From Pythium myriotylum (Eukaryota; Oomycota; Peronosporomycetes; Pythiales; Pythiaceae), in assembly GCA_023091665.1 (NCBI GenBank), contig JALJCQ010000028.1, forward strand, positions 186,001 to 250,000: a DNA stretch of 64,000 bases, given 5' to 3'. The translations under genes were made by a program, and so were the position numbers. The notes under the pieces were generated by a model, which made no database searches, was not told the origin of the DNA, and saw nothing but the letters and a program-made list of their open reading frames with translations. Of this stretch, positions 43,705 to 52,773 are shown one piece after another. Each line of letters starts with the position of its first letter. Positions within the stretch are counted from its first letter, which is position 1.

Positions 43705-43910
43705 AACAAGATCCACGGAACTCTCTCCTTTCAGTCGGTGAGTCCAGCGAGTCACCCAGCCCAACTGATTCACTTCCCATCCCCCTCTCATCTTACCTCA
43801 GTATCTCTCGCTTCCTCCACCCACTCCAAACACTCCCTCTCTACTCATCTACGCGACCTCTTCCCTCCTCCTTTCCCAGCAGCAAACGAGACCTCCCACC
43901 GAAGAACAGC
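43705..43910 (+). promoter_or_regulatory. Kinase-family promoter/leader block (K6 copy)
   Basis: Same motif order as at 39040-39240, with TTCACTTCCCATCCCCCTCT as the initiator-like element, followed by the pyrimidine-rich leader. Confidence 0.55.
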
Positions 43911-44054
43911 ATGGCCCCGCACTCCTCGACGCTCTCGGTCCCTCCGAGCTTCCGTCTCATAACAAAACAGGACGCGGTGGTCTCCGCATCCACCGCCAGT
44001 CTCTCTTGCTCGTGGGCTCTGCGTCTTCGGCTGCTTTCTGCTGGTGGTGGTTGA
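43911..44054 (+). CDS. Conserved upstream ORF of K6 (47 codons)
   Basis: MAPHSSTLSVPPSFRLITKQ to LRLLSAGGG; TGA 22 nt before ATG 44077. One residue (Pro to Ser at position 6) differs from the K5 copy. Confidence 0.5.
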   Translation: MAPHSSTLSVPPSFRLITKQDAVVSASTASLSCSWALRLRLLSAGGG

Positions 44055-44076
44055 CTCGCCGTGGTGTTGGTCTCCG

Positions 44077-47000
44077 ATGGGACTCGACGACGACATCGCG
44101 GAGGCGTTGAAGCTCGCGCGCCGCGAAAGTGAGGTCCACGAGGCCACGGAGCTGCTGCGTCCACTTACCAAGCGCTTCCGCGACGTTCTCGCGGCGCTCC
44201 GACACGCCGCCGAGAGCGAGGGCGAGAGCAAGAGCGAGAGCGAGGGCGTGGCGCGCGAGACGCGAGAGACGGCGGAGAAGATCTTCGAGCAGGCCGTGAG
44301 GACGCTCGTGTACGTGGTGGGGAGACAGAAGACGCTGCCGCTAGCGTCGCGCGTGCTGGAGGCGGAGAGCCTGGCGAGGGCCGTGGCGGACTTGCATGGT
44401 GTCAAGAACGAGAACGGCGGGGTCGTGGGTGGACTCGATGGCGTGCTGGTTGCGTTGGGTGAGCGCGTGGACGAGAACAAGTGGTGTCGGCGGCTGGAGC
44501 AAGAGAAGAGAGAGCACGTGGATCTGCTGCGCGAATCCATCAGCGATGTGAGAGACGAGTTAGGAGCAGATGAGTCGATGGCGCGCGAGACGATCGTGCT
44601 GCTGAAGCACGCGCAAGCGTACGGTCGCTGGAATGCACTGGCGGATGAGCTGTGGGCCATGGTGGAGCCAGTCGCCGCACGGATGGACAATCGAGATCAC
44701 TTGCTGGAGTTGCCGGCGTGGTTCATCCCGGAGAGCGACATCGTGTTCCGTTCTCGGATGCTCGATCGAGGTGGCTTCGCGACCATCCACAACGCAGTGT
44801 GGGACGGTTGCAGTGTCGTGGTCAAGGTGGTGGAGGGTATCAATATTCATCAGACCAAGCAGCTGAAGCAGTTGGTGACGGAGGTGGAGATCGGGTATGG
44901 ATTGTCCCATCCGCACGTGATCAAGATGTATGGCGCGTGCCATACGAGGTCGCCGCCGCTGATCGTGTGCGAGTTCGCGAAGTACGGCAACATGAGCGAC
45001 TATTTGCATCGGTATGGTGAGACGGCGCCTAAGTGGCGGTTGTTGTACGAGGCGGCGTTGGGTTTGCAGTTTTTGCACAGGAACAAGATCGTCCATGGTG
45101 ATATGAAGCTGAACAATATCTTGATCACGGCTGACGGCAAGGCGAAGGTGGGAGACTTTGGTTTGAGTCGCCGGAGAGAGTCGCCGACGGCATCGTATTT
45201 GTACAATGACGGTGTTGGCAGTGACGGTGGTGGTGCGATTCGATGGCGTGCACCGGAGTGTTTCCGCACGAAGCCGGCGTTTGCGTCGGACGTGTACTCG
45301 TTCGGGATGTGCATTTACGAGGCAATTGCAGGCGCGATTCCGTACGAGGAGGTGTGTTCAAACGACGTGGTAAAGCGTATGATTTGTGATGGCGAGTTGC
45401 CTCGTCGTCCGGATAATGTGGATGACGAGGTTTGGGAGTTGATTGAGAGAATGACGCGATCAGATCCGGAGTGTCGATCAAGTTTGCGGAGCGTCGTGGG
45501 TAAGCTGAAGGAGTTGAGCAGTCGAGATGATTTATGTTCGTCTGGAGTTCCCGTTGCCACTCCGGATAGTGCATCGGCGATGAAGTCGCCAGCTTTGCCC
45601 GAGTGCATTATTGGAAGTGTGAACGCAGACGAAGTTGTGGAGACAGACGCGTTTGGGTCGGTCTCGCAGGCAGTCGAGGCGCTGCGGCAGACTGAGGACC
45701 CAGGTCGTCAACTGCGAGCTTTGAAGTGGGCTTTCCGTAACGGCATCTCACAAGAGATATACGCTCAACTGTTTGCCGATGGCGGAGTCCCTGTTTTGAA
45801 GCGGATCGCTGAGAGCGCGGAGGCCCCCTCCGCATACAAGTTCTACGCATTTGATATATTGGATAGCATCAACAACAGCGTGTTGTCTCGCTCCATGACA
45901 TCTCTTGTGAACCAGATCAAAGCAGCTTTGCATCGGCCAGTTGAGGTCGAGTTGTCTGCTATGTACGATCAGATGGCGGACGAGACGTCACGTGAGGCTC
46001 GACTGGAAGCGATCGAAGTGTTCTCGATCTGTTGTGGAGATAACCTGATTGATGCGGAGAAGAACGTGAATCATATCGTGTTGGAGCTGCTTCGGTTGTT
46101 AAAAGTTGACGACGCTCAAGTGAATGCGGCAGCAGCGTATGCATTTGGTTACATGGCCCACGGAAACAATATGTCGAAGAATGCGTTATTACGAGAATCC
46201 ATCAGGCCATTGGTGTCTATGCTCGAGTCGAGTGAACATCGCAGCAGGCAGTGTGCGTCTTATGCCCTAGCGAACATCGCCGCTTTCTCTCCCGAGAACA
46301 GGGATGCGATCGCGAATGCTGGTGCGATCGTTCCGTTGATTGAACTGCTCAAGACGGGCTCAGACGCGTGCAAATTACGGGCTGCGCGTGCGCTCGGTAC
46401 AGTCGCTTTCAACTCTCCTGAGAACAGTGTTGCTATCGCGAGGGCTGGTGCGATTGTTCCGTTGGTTGAGCTGTTGAAGTCGGGACCGGATGCGTGTAAA
46501 CAATGGGCCGCGCGTGCACTTGGCCAGGTCGCTGTTGGCTCTCTTGAGAACAGTGTTGCTATCGCGAGGGCTGGCGCGATTGTTCCGTTGGTTGAGCTGT
46601 TGAAGTCGGGATCGGAAGCGTGCATGCAAGAGGCCGCGTATGCGCTCGGTAACATCGGTGGCAACTCTCCTGAGATCAGTGTTGCTATCGCGAGTGCTGG
46701 CGCGATTGTTCCGTTGGTTGAGCTGTTGGAGTCGGGATCGGATGCGTGCAAGCAACAGGCCGCGCGTGCACTCGGTATTGCTGCTGTTGACTCACCCGAG
46801 AACAGAGTTGCTATCGCGAGTGCTGGCGGGATTGTTCCGTTGGTTGAGCTGTTGAAGTCGGGATCGGATGCGTGTAAACAATGGGCCGCGTATGCAGTTG
46901 GCCAGGTCGCTGTTGGCTCTCCTGAGAACAGGGTTGCTATCGCGAGTGCTGGCGGGATTGTTCCGTTGGTTGAGCTGTTGAAGTCGGGATCGGAAGCGTG

Positions 47001-48318
47001 CATGCAAGAGGCCGCGTATGCGCTCGGTAACATCGGTGGCAACTCTCCTGAGATCAGTGTTGCTATCGCGAGTGCTGGCGGGATTGTTCCGTTGGTTGAG
47101 CTGTTGAAGTCGGGATCGGATGCGTGTAAACAATGGGCCGCGTATGCAGTTGGCCAGGTCGCTGTTGGCTCTCCTGAGAACAGGGTTGCTATCGCGAGTG
47201 CTGGCGCGATTGTTCCGTTGATTGAGCTGTTGAAGTCGGGATCGGATGGGTGTAAACGTTGGGCCGCGTATGCGCTCGGTACAGTCGCTTTCAACTCTCC
47301 TGAGAACAGTGTTGCTATCGCGAGGGCTGGTGCGATTGTTCCGTTGGTTGAGCTGTTGAAGTCGGGACCGGATGCGTGTAAACAATGGGCCGCGCGTGCA
47401 CTTGGCCAGGTCGCTGTTGGCTCTCTTGAGAACAGTGTTGCTATCGCGAGGGCTGGCGCGATTGTTCCGTTGGTTGAGCTGTTGAAGTCGGGATCGGAAG
47501 CGTGCATGCAAGAGGCCGCGTATGCGCTCGGTAACATCGGTGGCAACTCTCCTGAGATCAGTGTTGCTATCGCGAGTGCTGGCGGGATTGTTCCGTTGGT
47601 TGAGCTGTTGAAGTCGGGATCGGATGCGTGTAAACAATGGGCCGCGTATGCAGTTGGCCAGGTCGCTGTTGGCTCTCCTGAGAACAGGGTTGCTATCGCG
47701 AGTGCTGGCGGGATTGTTCCGTTGGTTGAGCTGTTGAAGTCGGGATCGGAAGCGTGCATGCAAGAGGCCGCGTATGCGCTCGGTATTGCTGCTGTTGACT
47801 CTCCTGAGAACAGTGTTGCTATCGCGAGTGCTGGCGGGATTGTTCTGTTGATTGAGCTGTTGAAGTCGGGATCGGATGCGTGTAAACAATGGGCCGCGCG
47901 TGCACTCGGTAACATCGGTGGCAACTCTCCTGAGAACAGTGTTGCTATCGCGAGGGCTGGCGCGATTGTTCCGTTGATTGAACTTCTTAAGACGGGATCA
48001 GATGCGTCCAAACAATGGGCTGCGTATGCACTTTGCCAAGTTGCTATTAATTCTCCGGAGAACAGTGTTGCTATTACGAGGGCTGGCGGGATCGCTCCGT
48101 TGATTCAACTGATTAAGACAGGATCAGATGGATGCAGGTTAAAGGCTGCGGACGTTCTCTCTGCGATGAGTTTGGAGTCGTCGGTTGCGAAGGAAATCAT
48201 AGATACTGGTGCGGTGCCCGTGTTCAAGAACCTCCGTCACGACAAACGTATTGGCAGACACGCGAAGACGATACTGAAGAACCTTGGTTATGGAGGCATC
48301 TGGGGGATCTTCGCTTAG
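44077..48318 (+). CDS. K6: TKL-like kinase / ARM-repeat protein (1413 aa), intact, long array
   Basis: ATG 44077 is conserved in all paralogues. Helical N-terminus to ~220; kinase ~222-490 with DRGGFATIHNAVW, VVVKVV, IVHGDMKLNN (~339), VGDFGLSRR (~358), WRAPECF (~392); linker to ~720; about 15 ARM units of 42 residues to ~1370; cap HAKTILKNLGYGGIWGIFA, stop TAG. All kinase landmarks are present except that the catalytic loop is HGD, so it is non-RD. The array is highly homogenised: a run beginning ACAGTCGCTTTCAACTCTCC occurs at 46399 and again 882 bp later at 47281 (seven units). The kinase resembles K2, the linker is identical to K5, and the array resembles K2 again, so the gene is a mosaic. 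Convergent with the PAP-B fragment at 48760-49661. Confidence 0.9.
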   Translation: MGLDDDIAEALKLARRESEVHEATELLRPLTKRFRDVLAALRHAAESEGESKSESEGVARETRETAEKIFEQAVRTLVYVVGRQKTLPLASRVLEAESLARAVADLHGVKNENGGVVGGLDGVLVALGERVDENKWCRRLEQEKREHVDLLRESISDVRDELGADESMARETIVLLKHAQAYGRWNALADELWAMVEPVAARMDNRDHLLELPAWFIPESDIVFRSRMLDRGGFATIHNAVWDGCSVVVKVVEGINIHQTKQLKQLVTEVEIGYGLSHPHVIKMYGACHTRSPPLIVCEFAKYGNMSDYLHRYGETAPKWRLLYEAALGLQFLHRNKIVHGDMKLNNILITADGKAKVGDFGLSRRRESPTASYLYNDGVGSDGGGAIRWRAPECFRTKPAFASDVYSFGMCIYEAIAGAIPYEEVCSNDVVKRMICDGELPRRPDNVDDEVWELIERMTRSDPECRSSLRSVVGKLKELSSRDDLCSSGVPVATPDSASAMKSPALPECIIGSVNADEVVETDAFGSVSQAVEALRQTEDPGRQLRALKWAFRNGISQEIYAQLFADGGVPVLKRIAESAEAPSAYKFYAFDILDSINNSVLSRSMTSLVNQIKAALHRPVEVELSAMYDQMADETSREARLEAIEVFSICCGDNLIDAEKNVNHIVLELLRLLKVDDAQVNAAAAYAFGYMAHGNNMSKNALLRESIRPLVSMLESSEHRSRQCASYALANIAAFSPENRDAIANAGAIVPLIELLKTGSDACKLRAARALGTVAFNSPENSVAIARAGAIVPLVELLKSGPDACKQWAARALGQVAVGSLENSVAIARAGAIVPLVELLKSGSEACMQEAAYALGNIGGNSPEISVAIASAGAIVPLVELLESGSDACKQQAARALGIAAVDSPENRVAIASAGGIVPLVELLKSGSDACKQWAAYAVGQVAVGSPENRVAIASAGGIVPLVELLKSGSEACMQEAAYALGNIGGNSPEISVAIASAGGIVPLVELLKSGSDACKQWAAYAVGQVAVGSPENRVAIASAGAIVPLIELLKSGSDGCKRWAAYALGTVAFNSPENSVAIARAGAIVPLVELLKSGPDACKQWAARALGQVAVGSLENSVAIARAGAIVPLVELLKSGSEACMQEAAYALGNIGGNSPEISVAIASAGGIVPLVELLKSGSDACKQWAAYAVGQVAVGSPENRVAIASAGGIVPLVELLKSGSEACMQEAAYALGIAAVDSPENSVAIASAGGIVLLIELLKSGSDACKQWAARALGNIGGNSPENSVAIARAGAIVPLIELLKTGSDASKQWAAYALCQVAINSPENSVAITRAGGIAPLIQLIKTGSDGCRLKAADVLSAMSLESSVAKEIIDTGAVPVFKNLRHDKRIGRHAKTILKNLGYGGIWGIFA
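46290..48130 (+). repeat. Tandem array of ~15 coding 126-bp repeats in K6
   Basis: Units follow the pattern SPEN-VAIASAGGIVPLVELL. The block with SGPDACKQWAARALGQVAVG occurs twice 882 bp apart, and the SEACMQEAAYALG unit four times. The first unit is of K5 type (KTGSDACKLRAARALG); later ones are of K2 type. Confidence 0.93.
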
Positions 48319-48759
48319 TATGCGTCAGCGTAGTGATGCAGAACGATCTGAAGCAGTCCCTTTCCGTTCTCTTTTGGGTACTTTATCGTTTCACAAAAAC
48401 CCGAGCAATGGAGTAAAGCGATCGCCGGCCAGTCCGGTCTGAGTCGCAATATTTCACTTCTTTGTCGCAGGCAGCTGACGAGTGCGATCGATTTCTGTGG
48501 CCGCTGATGCAACCGCAACTGACAAACATGCAAAGGGTTTATCATTCTCGATCGTTGCTCCGGTCTTGCGAAGAAGATAACGGCGACACTAGAGTGTTTC
48601 GTAGCTCGAAAGTCGAGCCGTGACGAAGATATTGATGAAGGCTAACGCTGATTTCTGCGGGTGTATATGAAGCGACAAACGAAGCCAGCACCTAGCCAGG
48701 TGGTCATGTACAGGTACTCGCCTTTTTGAAGTCCGGTCTGTGGCACGCGTGGCGATATT
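48319..48759. other. 3' flank of K6
   Basis: Shares AGCAGTCCCTTTCCGTTCTC-like sequence and the stretch GATGCAACCGCAACTGACAA (48,508 on) with the flanks of K8 and, inverted, of K2. It is a conserved trailer, with no gene seen. Confidence 0.5.
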
Positions 48760-49661
48760 GCTTGCACATCAACAGTATTTCGATCAACGCCAGAGGTTCA
48801 TGCAAGGTCTACTCAGCATCCCTGGCTCGCGAAAGAATTGAGCAGATACGACCGTGGCTGGCGCACCACACATATCGCTTGCATGGTACGTCGTCGCGTT
48901 TGCTCGTGCCTTCTCTCAGAAGAACGACCGTATCACACGAAAGGCTCGAGATAAATCGCACTGGTTCACGAGACGCGAGACTGCGTTGGATCCTGTGTCA
49001 TAGCCAGGTGGACTTGCTGTGGCTGGGTTGCTCCCGCTTGAAATCTCGCGCAGTCGCTCTCCGCGAGCTTCGCATAGGTGGTCGACGAGTCCAGTGACGC
49101 GAAGAACCGGAACTGCCACACGCAGCGCATGTTCGTGAGCGGCCCGACCGGCACCGAGTCGACGATTTTGCCGCCGGTCCACCTCCAGTCAATGCAGTCG
49201 TAGTCGTGGTCTGCCGATAGATAGGTCTCGTTGTCCATGCAGTACGCGCCGATCCAGTCGCTCTCGGTCCCTGATCGTCCGTGCACCTGGTACGAGACCG
49301 TGAGCTTGTCCATGTGGTCGATCGTCGTGCTCGACACACGCATGGTCACTCGCGGCACTGCATCCAATTGCACTGCGTCGGTGTCTTCCCATCGCGCGAC
49401 TCGCTGTCGAAAGGCCGTGAAGAGCGGATTCGTGGGCGCGTGGTCTCCGTCGGCAAAGCTGCAGCGCGACAACGCGCACGGCGCGGCGTCGTGCTCGGCG
49501 TGGAGCGTCCACGCGCCGCCGCGACGCGCGTTGTCGACGTGGCGCGCGGCGTGCGAGGCGCTGGCCACTGGCAGCAGCAGCAGCAGCAGAGGGAAGTGCA
49601 TCGTGGGCGATGTCGAGGCTCGCTTCCATCGACGACCTTTGGGGCCAGTTGGTGTAGCCAT
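48760..49661 (-). pseudogene. PAP subfamily B, truncated copy with nonsense codons
   Basis: From ATG 49661 the frame gives 231 residues: MATPTGPKGRRWKRASTSPT, a leucine-rich hydrophobic segment, then the N-terminal beta-sandwich domain (FGPL-like VGPLTNMRCVWQFRFFAS). It stops at TGA 48966, where relatives have the Trp of RVSWTS. A second Trp codon (EPFVW) is also TGA and some bases are lost further on. Homology ends after FREPGML, near 48,810, at the same breakpoint as the copies at 3589 and 61150. No phosphatase motifs. Confidence 0.85.
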
Positions 49662-50358
49662 GACCTCTGAGAGATGATATGGCGTCGCTGGTGCGGGCAG
49701 TGTCTGCAGAGCAGGCGAGCTGAACGACCTCAATGAGTCTGTTTCCCCGTGTAAACCGATACGGTCGCGACGATTCGTTTCGACCGACGCGAGGCAGCTG
49801 TACCCATCATCAAAGGGCCAGCAGGGTGTCCACGTATGCGACAACAGAGGTCCGCTCTGTTGGACACACGGAGCCCCGTCCTTGCGCCCAGGAGCGTGTC
49901 TTTTCTATGTCTCCTCACCTAATCCAGTTCAAAGACCCCACTATCAACTCATACAAGTGATCTTCATACCTCCATCCACTGCAATACCACGCACTTCAGC
50001 CATCCCGAAAGGGGCTCCGATCCGTCGGGCGCCTCGACATCAACTCTCACAGGTCCCATCAGTCAACTCACCTCTCCATGGAGCTATGAGCTCACTTGAC
50101 GGTGAGTGAGTCATCGTGGGACTCGCCGTCGCAGATGCCACTCGGCCGTGTCCCAGTGATCAGCGGCACAGGAAGACAACGCGCCGCGAGTCCAACGGCC
50201 GCCGCAGCGGATGCCGCTCCGCCGCGCGTGGCGCTCTCGCGGACGAGCAGTTTCCGAGCCGCCGCCTTCCCAGGTGAGCCGTTTCTCGGACCAACCGCCG
50301 CGAGGACGATGACGGTTCCGGATCGCGCCATTCCGCTATTATCCGCCGCCTCCATCTC
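49662..50358. promoter_or_regulatory. Divergent PAP-A/PAP-B intergenic region (copy 3, inverted)
   Basis: This is the reverse-oriented equivalent of 2916-3588 and 14115-14816. It separates the broken subfamily-B gene from the open subfamily-A gene at 50359. Confidence 0.6.
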
Positions 50359-52302
50359 ATGCCTGCAACAAGTATCGCGACGACGCTCGTGCTGTTGGCC
50401 ACGACAGTGCTCAGTGGCTCACCAGTGGTCACTGGAGCTGCTAACGTCACTTTCCGCAACCGCGCCCACGAGATCGTCCGTGGAGGCGCTTGGCTCTACC
50501 ACGACGGCGCAGGACCGTGTGGGTCCGACCCGCACCGAGCTGGATGCTCGTTCTCAGCGAATACTGCGACTACCCACGTGAGCGTGGCTGCGAGCCAGGC
50601 CCCGCAAGGCTCGCTCTCGGTCGCGCTGCAAGTCTCCAAGACGGTCATCGACCAACTCGAGTCGGTGAACGTCAGCGTGACGTACAGCAGCAAGTACACA
50701 GCTACGGCGCTCGACTGGATCGGCGCGTACTGTGTCGACGACGAAGCGACACAAATGGCCGACAGCGAGTTCCTCGACTACGTGTACGCGAATGCGACCG
50801 ACAGCGCCGGCAAGATCAAGTTCGGACCGCTCGTCAACATGCGGTGCTCTTGGCAGTTCCGGTACTTCACGCAGAACGGCAGCGACGCGTACGTCAAGCT
50901 AGCGACTTCGTCCTTCGTCCGGTTCCGCGACGGCCACCTCCAGCCTCTCCATGTGCATGCGGCCAAGACCGAGAAGGCGAACGAGATCCGTGTCATGTGG
51001 GTCAGCGCCGAGACGCCCAATCGCCCGTTCGTCGAGTACGGCGAGTCTGCGACGGGGCTGACCAAGCGAGCGATCGCAGCCAAGGGCGAGTCGTACAATG
51101 CATCCGACATGTGCGAGGCTCCGGCGACGACCGTGGCCGCACACCTCTACCGTAACCCAGGCATCATGTACTCGGCCGTGATCCTGGGTCTCAACGATGC
51201 ATCGACGTACTACTACCGCGTGTGCAGCGGCGCGAACAGGGACGACGGTCCATGCAGTCAAGTGTTCAAGCTGAAGACGCCGCCGACACCAGGCAAGCAG
51301 GACGGTCCAGCCAGCTTCTTCGTGTACGGCGACCTCGGCGACTGGACGGTCCACGCGACCGGTCCGTACTCGTCCAAGCGATCGGTCGCGACCATGGAGC
51401 TGATCCGTCGTGACATGGACTCGAAGGATGGAGATGCCAACTACGTCGCGGTTGTCCACGTCGGCGATCTGTCGTACGGCAAAGGCTCGACGTACTTGTG
51501 GGACCAGTTCGGTGCACTCATCCAGCCTGTGGCCGCCGAGATCCCGTACATGGTCGGCATCGGCAACCACGAGTACGTGTACATGAGTGGCGGCGAGGGC
51601 AAAGATCCGTCGGGAGCCGGTAAGACGAACGGGTTCCACCCATCGGAGGGCAACTACGCGCAAGACTCGCAGGGCGAGTGCGGTGTGCCGGCGGACAAAC
51701 GGTTCTTGATGCCAGCGAACGGCAACCGCATGTTCTGGTGGAGCACAGAGATGGGACTCGTCCACCACACGATGATCAGCAGCGAGCACGACTACACGCC
51801 CGGGTCGGAGATGTACGAGTGGCTCGTGAACGACTTGAAGAGCGTGGACCGCAAGAAGACTCCGTGGCTGTTCCTGCACTTGCACCGACCCCTGTACACG
51901 TCGGAGAAGTACGAGTCGGACAACAAGGTGTCCAAGTATCTTCGCAAGAACCTGGAGAAGCTGTTGGCCGAGTACGTCGTGGATGCTGTCTTCAGTGGCC
52001 ATTACAACGCGTACGAGTTGACGTGTCCGGTGTACGGGGAGGAGTGTCGCTTCGAGATGCTGGAGAACGGTCTCCACAAGGCTCATGCGCCAGTCCATAT
52101 CATGGTGGGGTCTGCTGGGGCAGACATCGACGATGTCGGATACTACGACGTGCCGTGGCGAGCGGACGCTCAGCAGGAGTATGGCTACGGCCGTGTGCAC
52201 GTGTTCAACGCAAGCCACGCGAAGTGGGAGTTTGTTCGAAATCGCGACGAGATCGTGGCAAGTGAGACGTGGATCATCAGCGACCACGACTGGGAGGTGT
52301 GA
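50359..52302 (+). CDS. Purple acid phosphatase-like secreted protein, subfamily A (647 aa), His-to-Asn in GHxH
   Basis: ATG 50359 gives MPATSIATTLVLLATTVLSG, a cleavable signal peptide, so export is expected. Residues ~30-280 form the N-terminal beta-sandwich domains (LDWIGAYCVDDE, VNMRCSWQFRYF, VRFRDGHLQPLHVHAAKT). The metallophosphatase domain has YGDLGDW, HVGDLSYGKG, GNHEYVYMSG, FLHLHRPLYT and then SGHYNAYELT: the last motif is GHYN instead of GHYH (codon AAC at 52006-52008, residue 550). In PAPs that His is a direct metal ligand. It is the only complete, uninterrupted PAP frame in the window. It either has reduced or no activity, or has become a decoy or binding protein. Several N-glycosylation sequons (NAT, NGS, NAS) suit a secreted protein. 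Confidence 0.9.
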   Translation: MPATSIATTLVLLATTVLSGSPVVTGAANVTFRNRAHEIVRGGAWLYHDGAGPCGSDPHRAGCSFSANTATTHVSVAASQAPQGSLSVALQVSKTVIDQLESVNVSVTYSSKYTATALDWIGAYCVDDEATQMADSEFLDYVYANATDSAGKIKFGPLVNMRCSWQFRYFTQNGSDAYVKLATSSFVRFRDGHLQPLHVHAAKTEKANEIRVMWVSAETPNRPFVEYGESATGLTKRAIAAKGESYNASDMCEAPATTVAAHLYRNPGIMYSAVILGLNDASTYYYRVCSGANRDDGPCSQVFKLKTPPTPGKQDGPASFFVYGDLGDWTVHATGPYSSKRSVATMELIRRDMDSKDGDANYVAVVHVGDLSYGKGSTYLWDQFGALIQPVAAEIPYMVGIGNHEYVYMSGGEGKDPSGAGKTNGFHPSEGNYAQDSQGECGVPADKRFLMPANGNRMFWWSTEMGLVHHTMISSEHDYTPGSEMYEWLVNDLKSVDRKKTPWLFLHLHRPLYTSEKYESDNKVSKYLRKNLEKLLAEYVVDAVFSGHYNAYELTCPVYGEECRFEMLENGLHKAHAPVHIMVGSAGADIDDVGYYDVPWRADAQQEYGYGRVHVFNASHAKWEFVRNRDEIVASETWIISDHDWEV

Positions 52303-52773
52303 AGGGAGTGCACCCTTTAGGAGAGGTTAGAGTAGAAGAATAGCATTGTAGATTGGTGGACTGTTGGTATTTTGGAGGAAGAATCCTTCCAGGTCAAAGC
52401 GGGATCAAGTCATCCTAGAATTTTTTATTGTGGTCTCGTGGGTTGGTTTTCGGCAACACACCCGCTGATCGATCTCGTCTGACAACTGGTCAGTTGAGTT
52501 TAGAAAGTGAGTCCACGGTGAACCCACTGGAAGGAGCACGATCTCTCTTTCTCTCTTTCTCTCTGGTCTCTCTCGTCCCGAGTCGCTTCGCGCGAGCACA
52601 CCGAGGTTACTCGTTCTGGTTTCTTCCATGGTCCCATGTGGCCGTGGACTCCGTTCTCGCAGCGAGCGCCTTCAGGTATCGACCGCATCAAGCGGAAAAT
52701 AATCTCCACCGACCGCACAAACGCTTCTTCCCTCTCTCTCAAATATTGAGCAAAGCGGACACCACAGTCTGTG
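52303..52773. other. Intergenic upstream of K7 with CT-rich tract
   Basis: After the PAP 3' flank, a CTCTCTTTCTCTCTTTCTCT run near 52,541-52,565 precedes K7. The conserved uORF and promoter block of the other K genes are not present, so K7 has a different 5' region. Confidence 0.5.

Noticed and set aside
44044..44076. Start of the K genes further upstream at GTG (MVVDSPWCWSP...)
   Set aside because: No ATG occurs there. The first ATG that is conserved in all relatives is MGLDDD/MGLNEE.
52541..52565. CT-rich tract as a microsatellite of interest
   Set aside because: It is short and irregular and typical of pyrimidine-rich leaders; nothing else supports a role.
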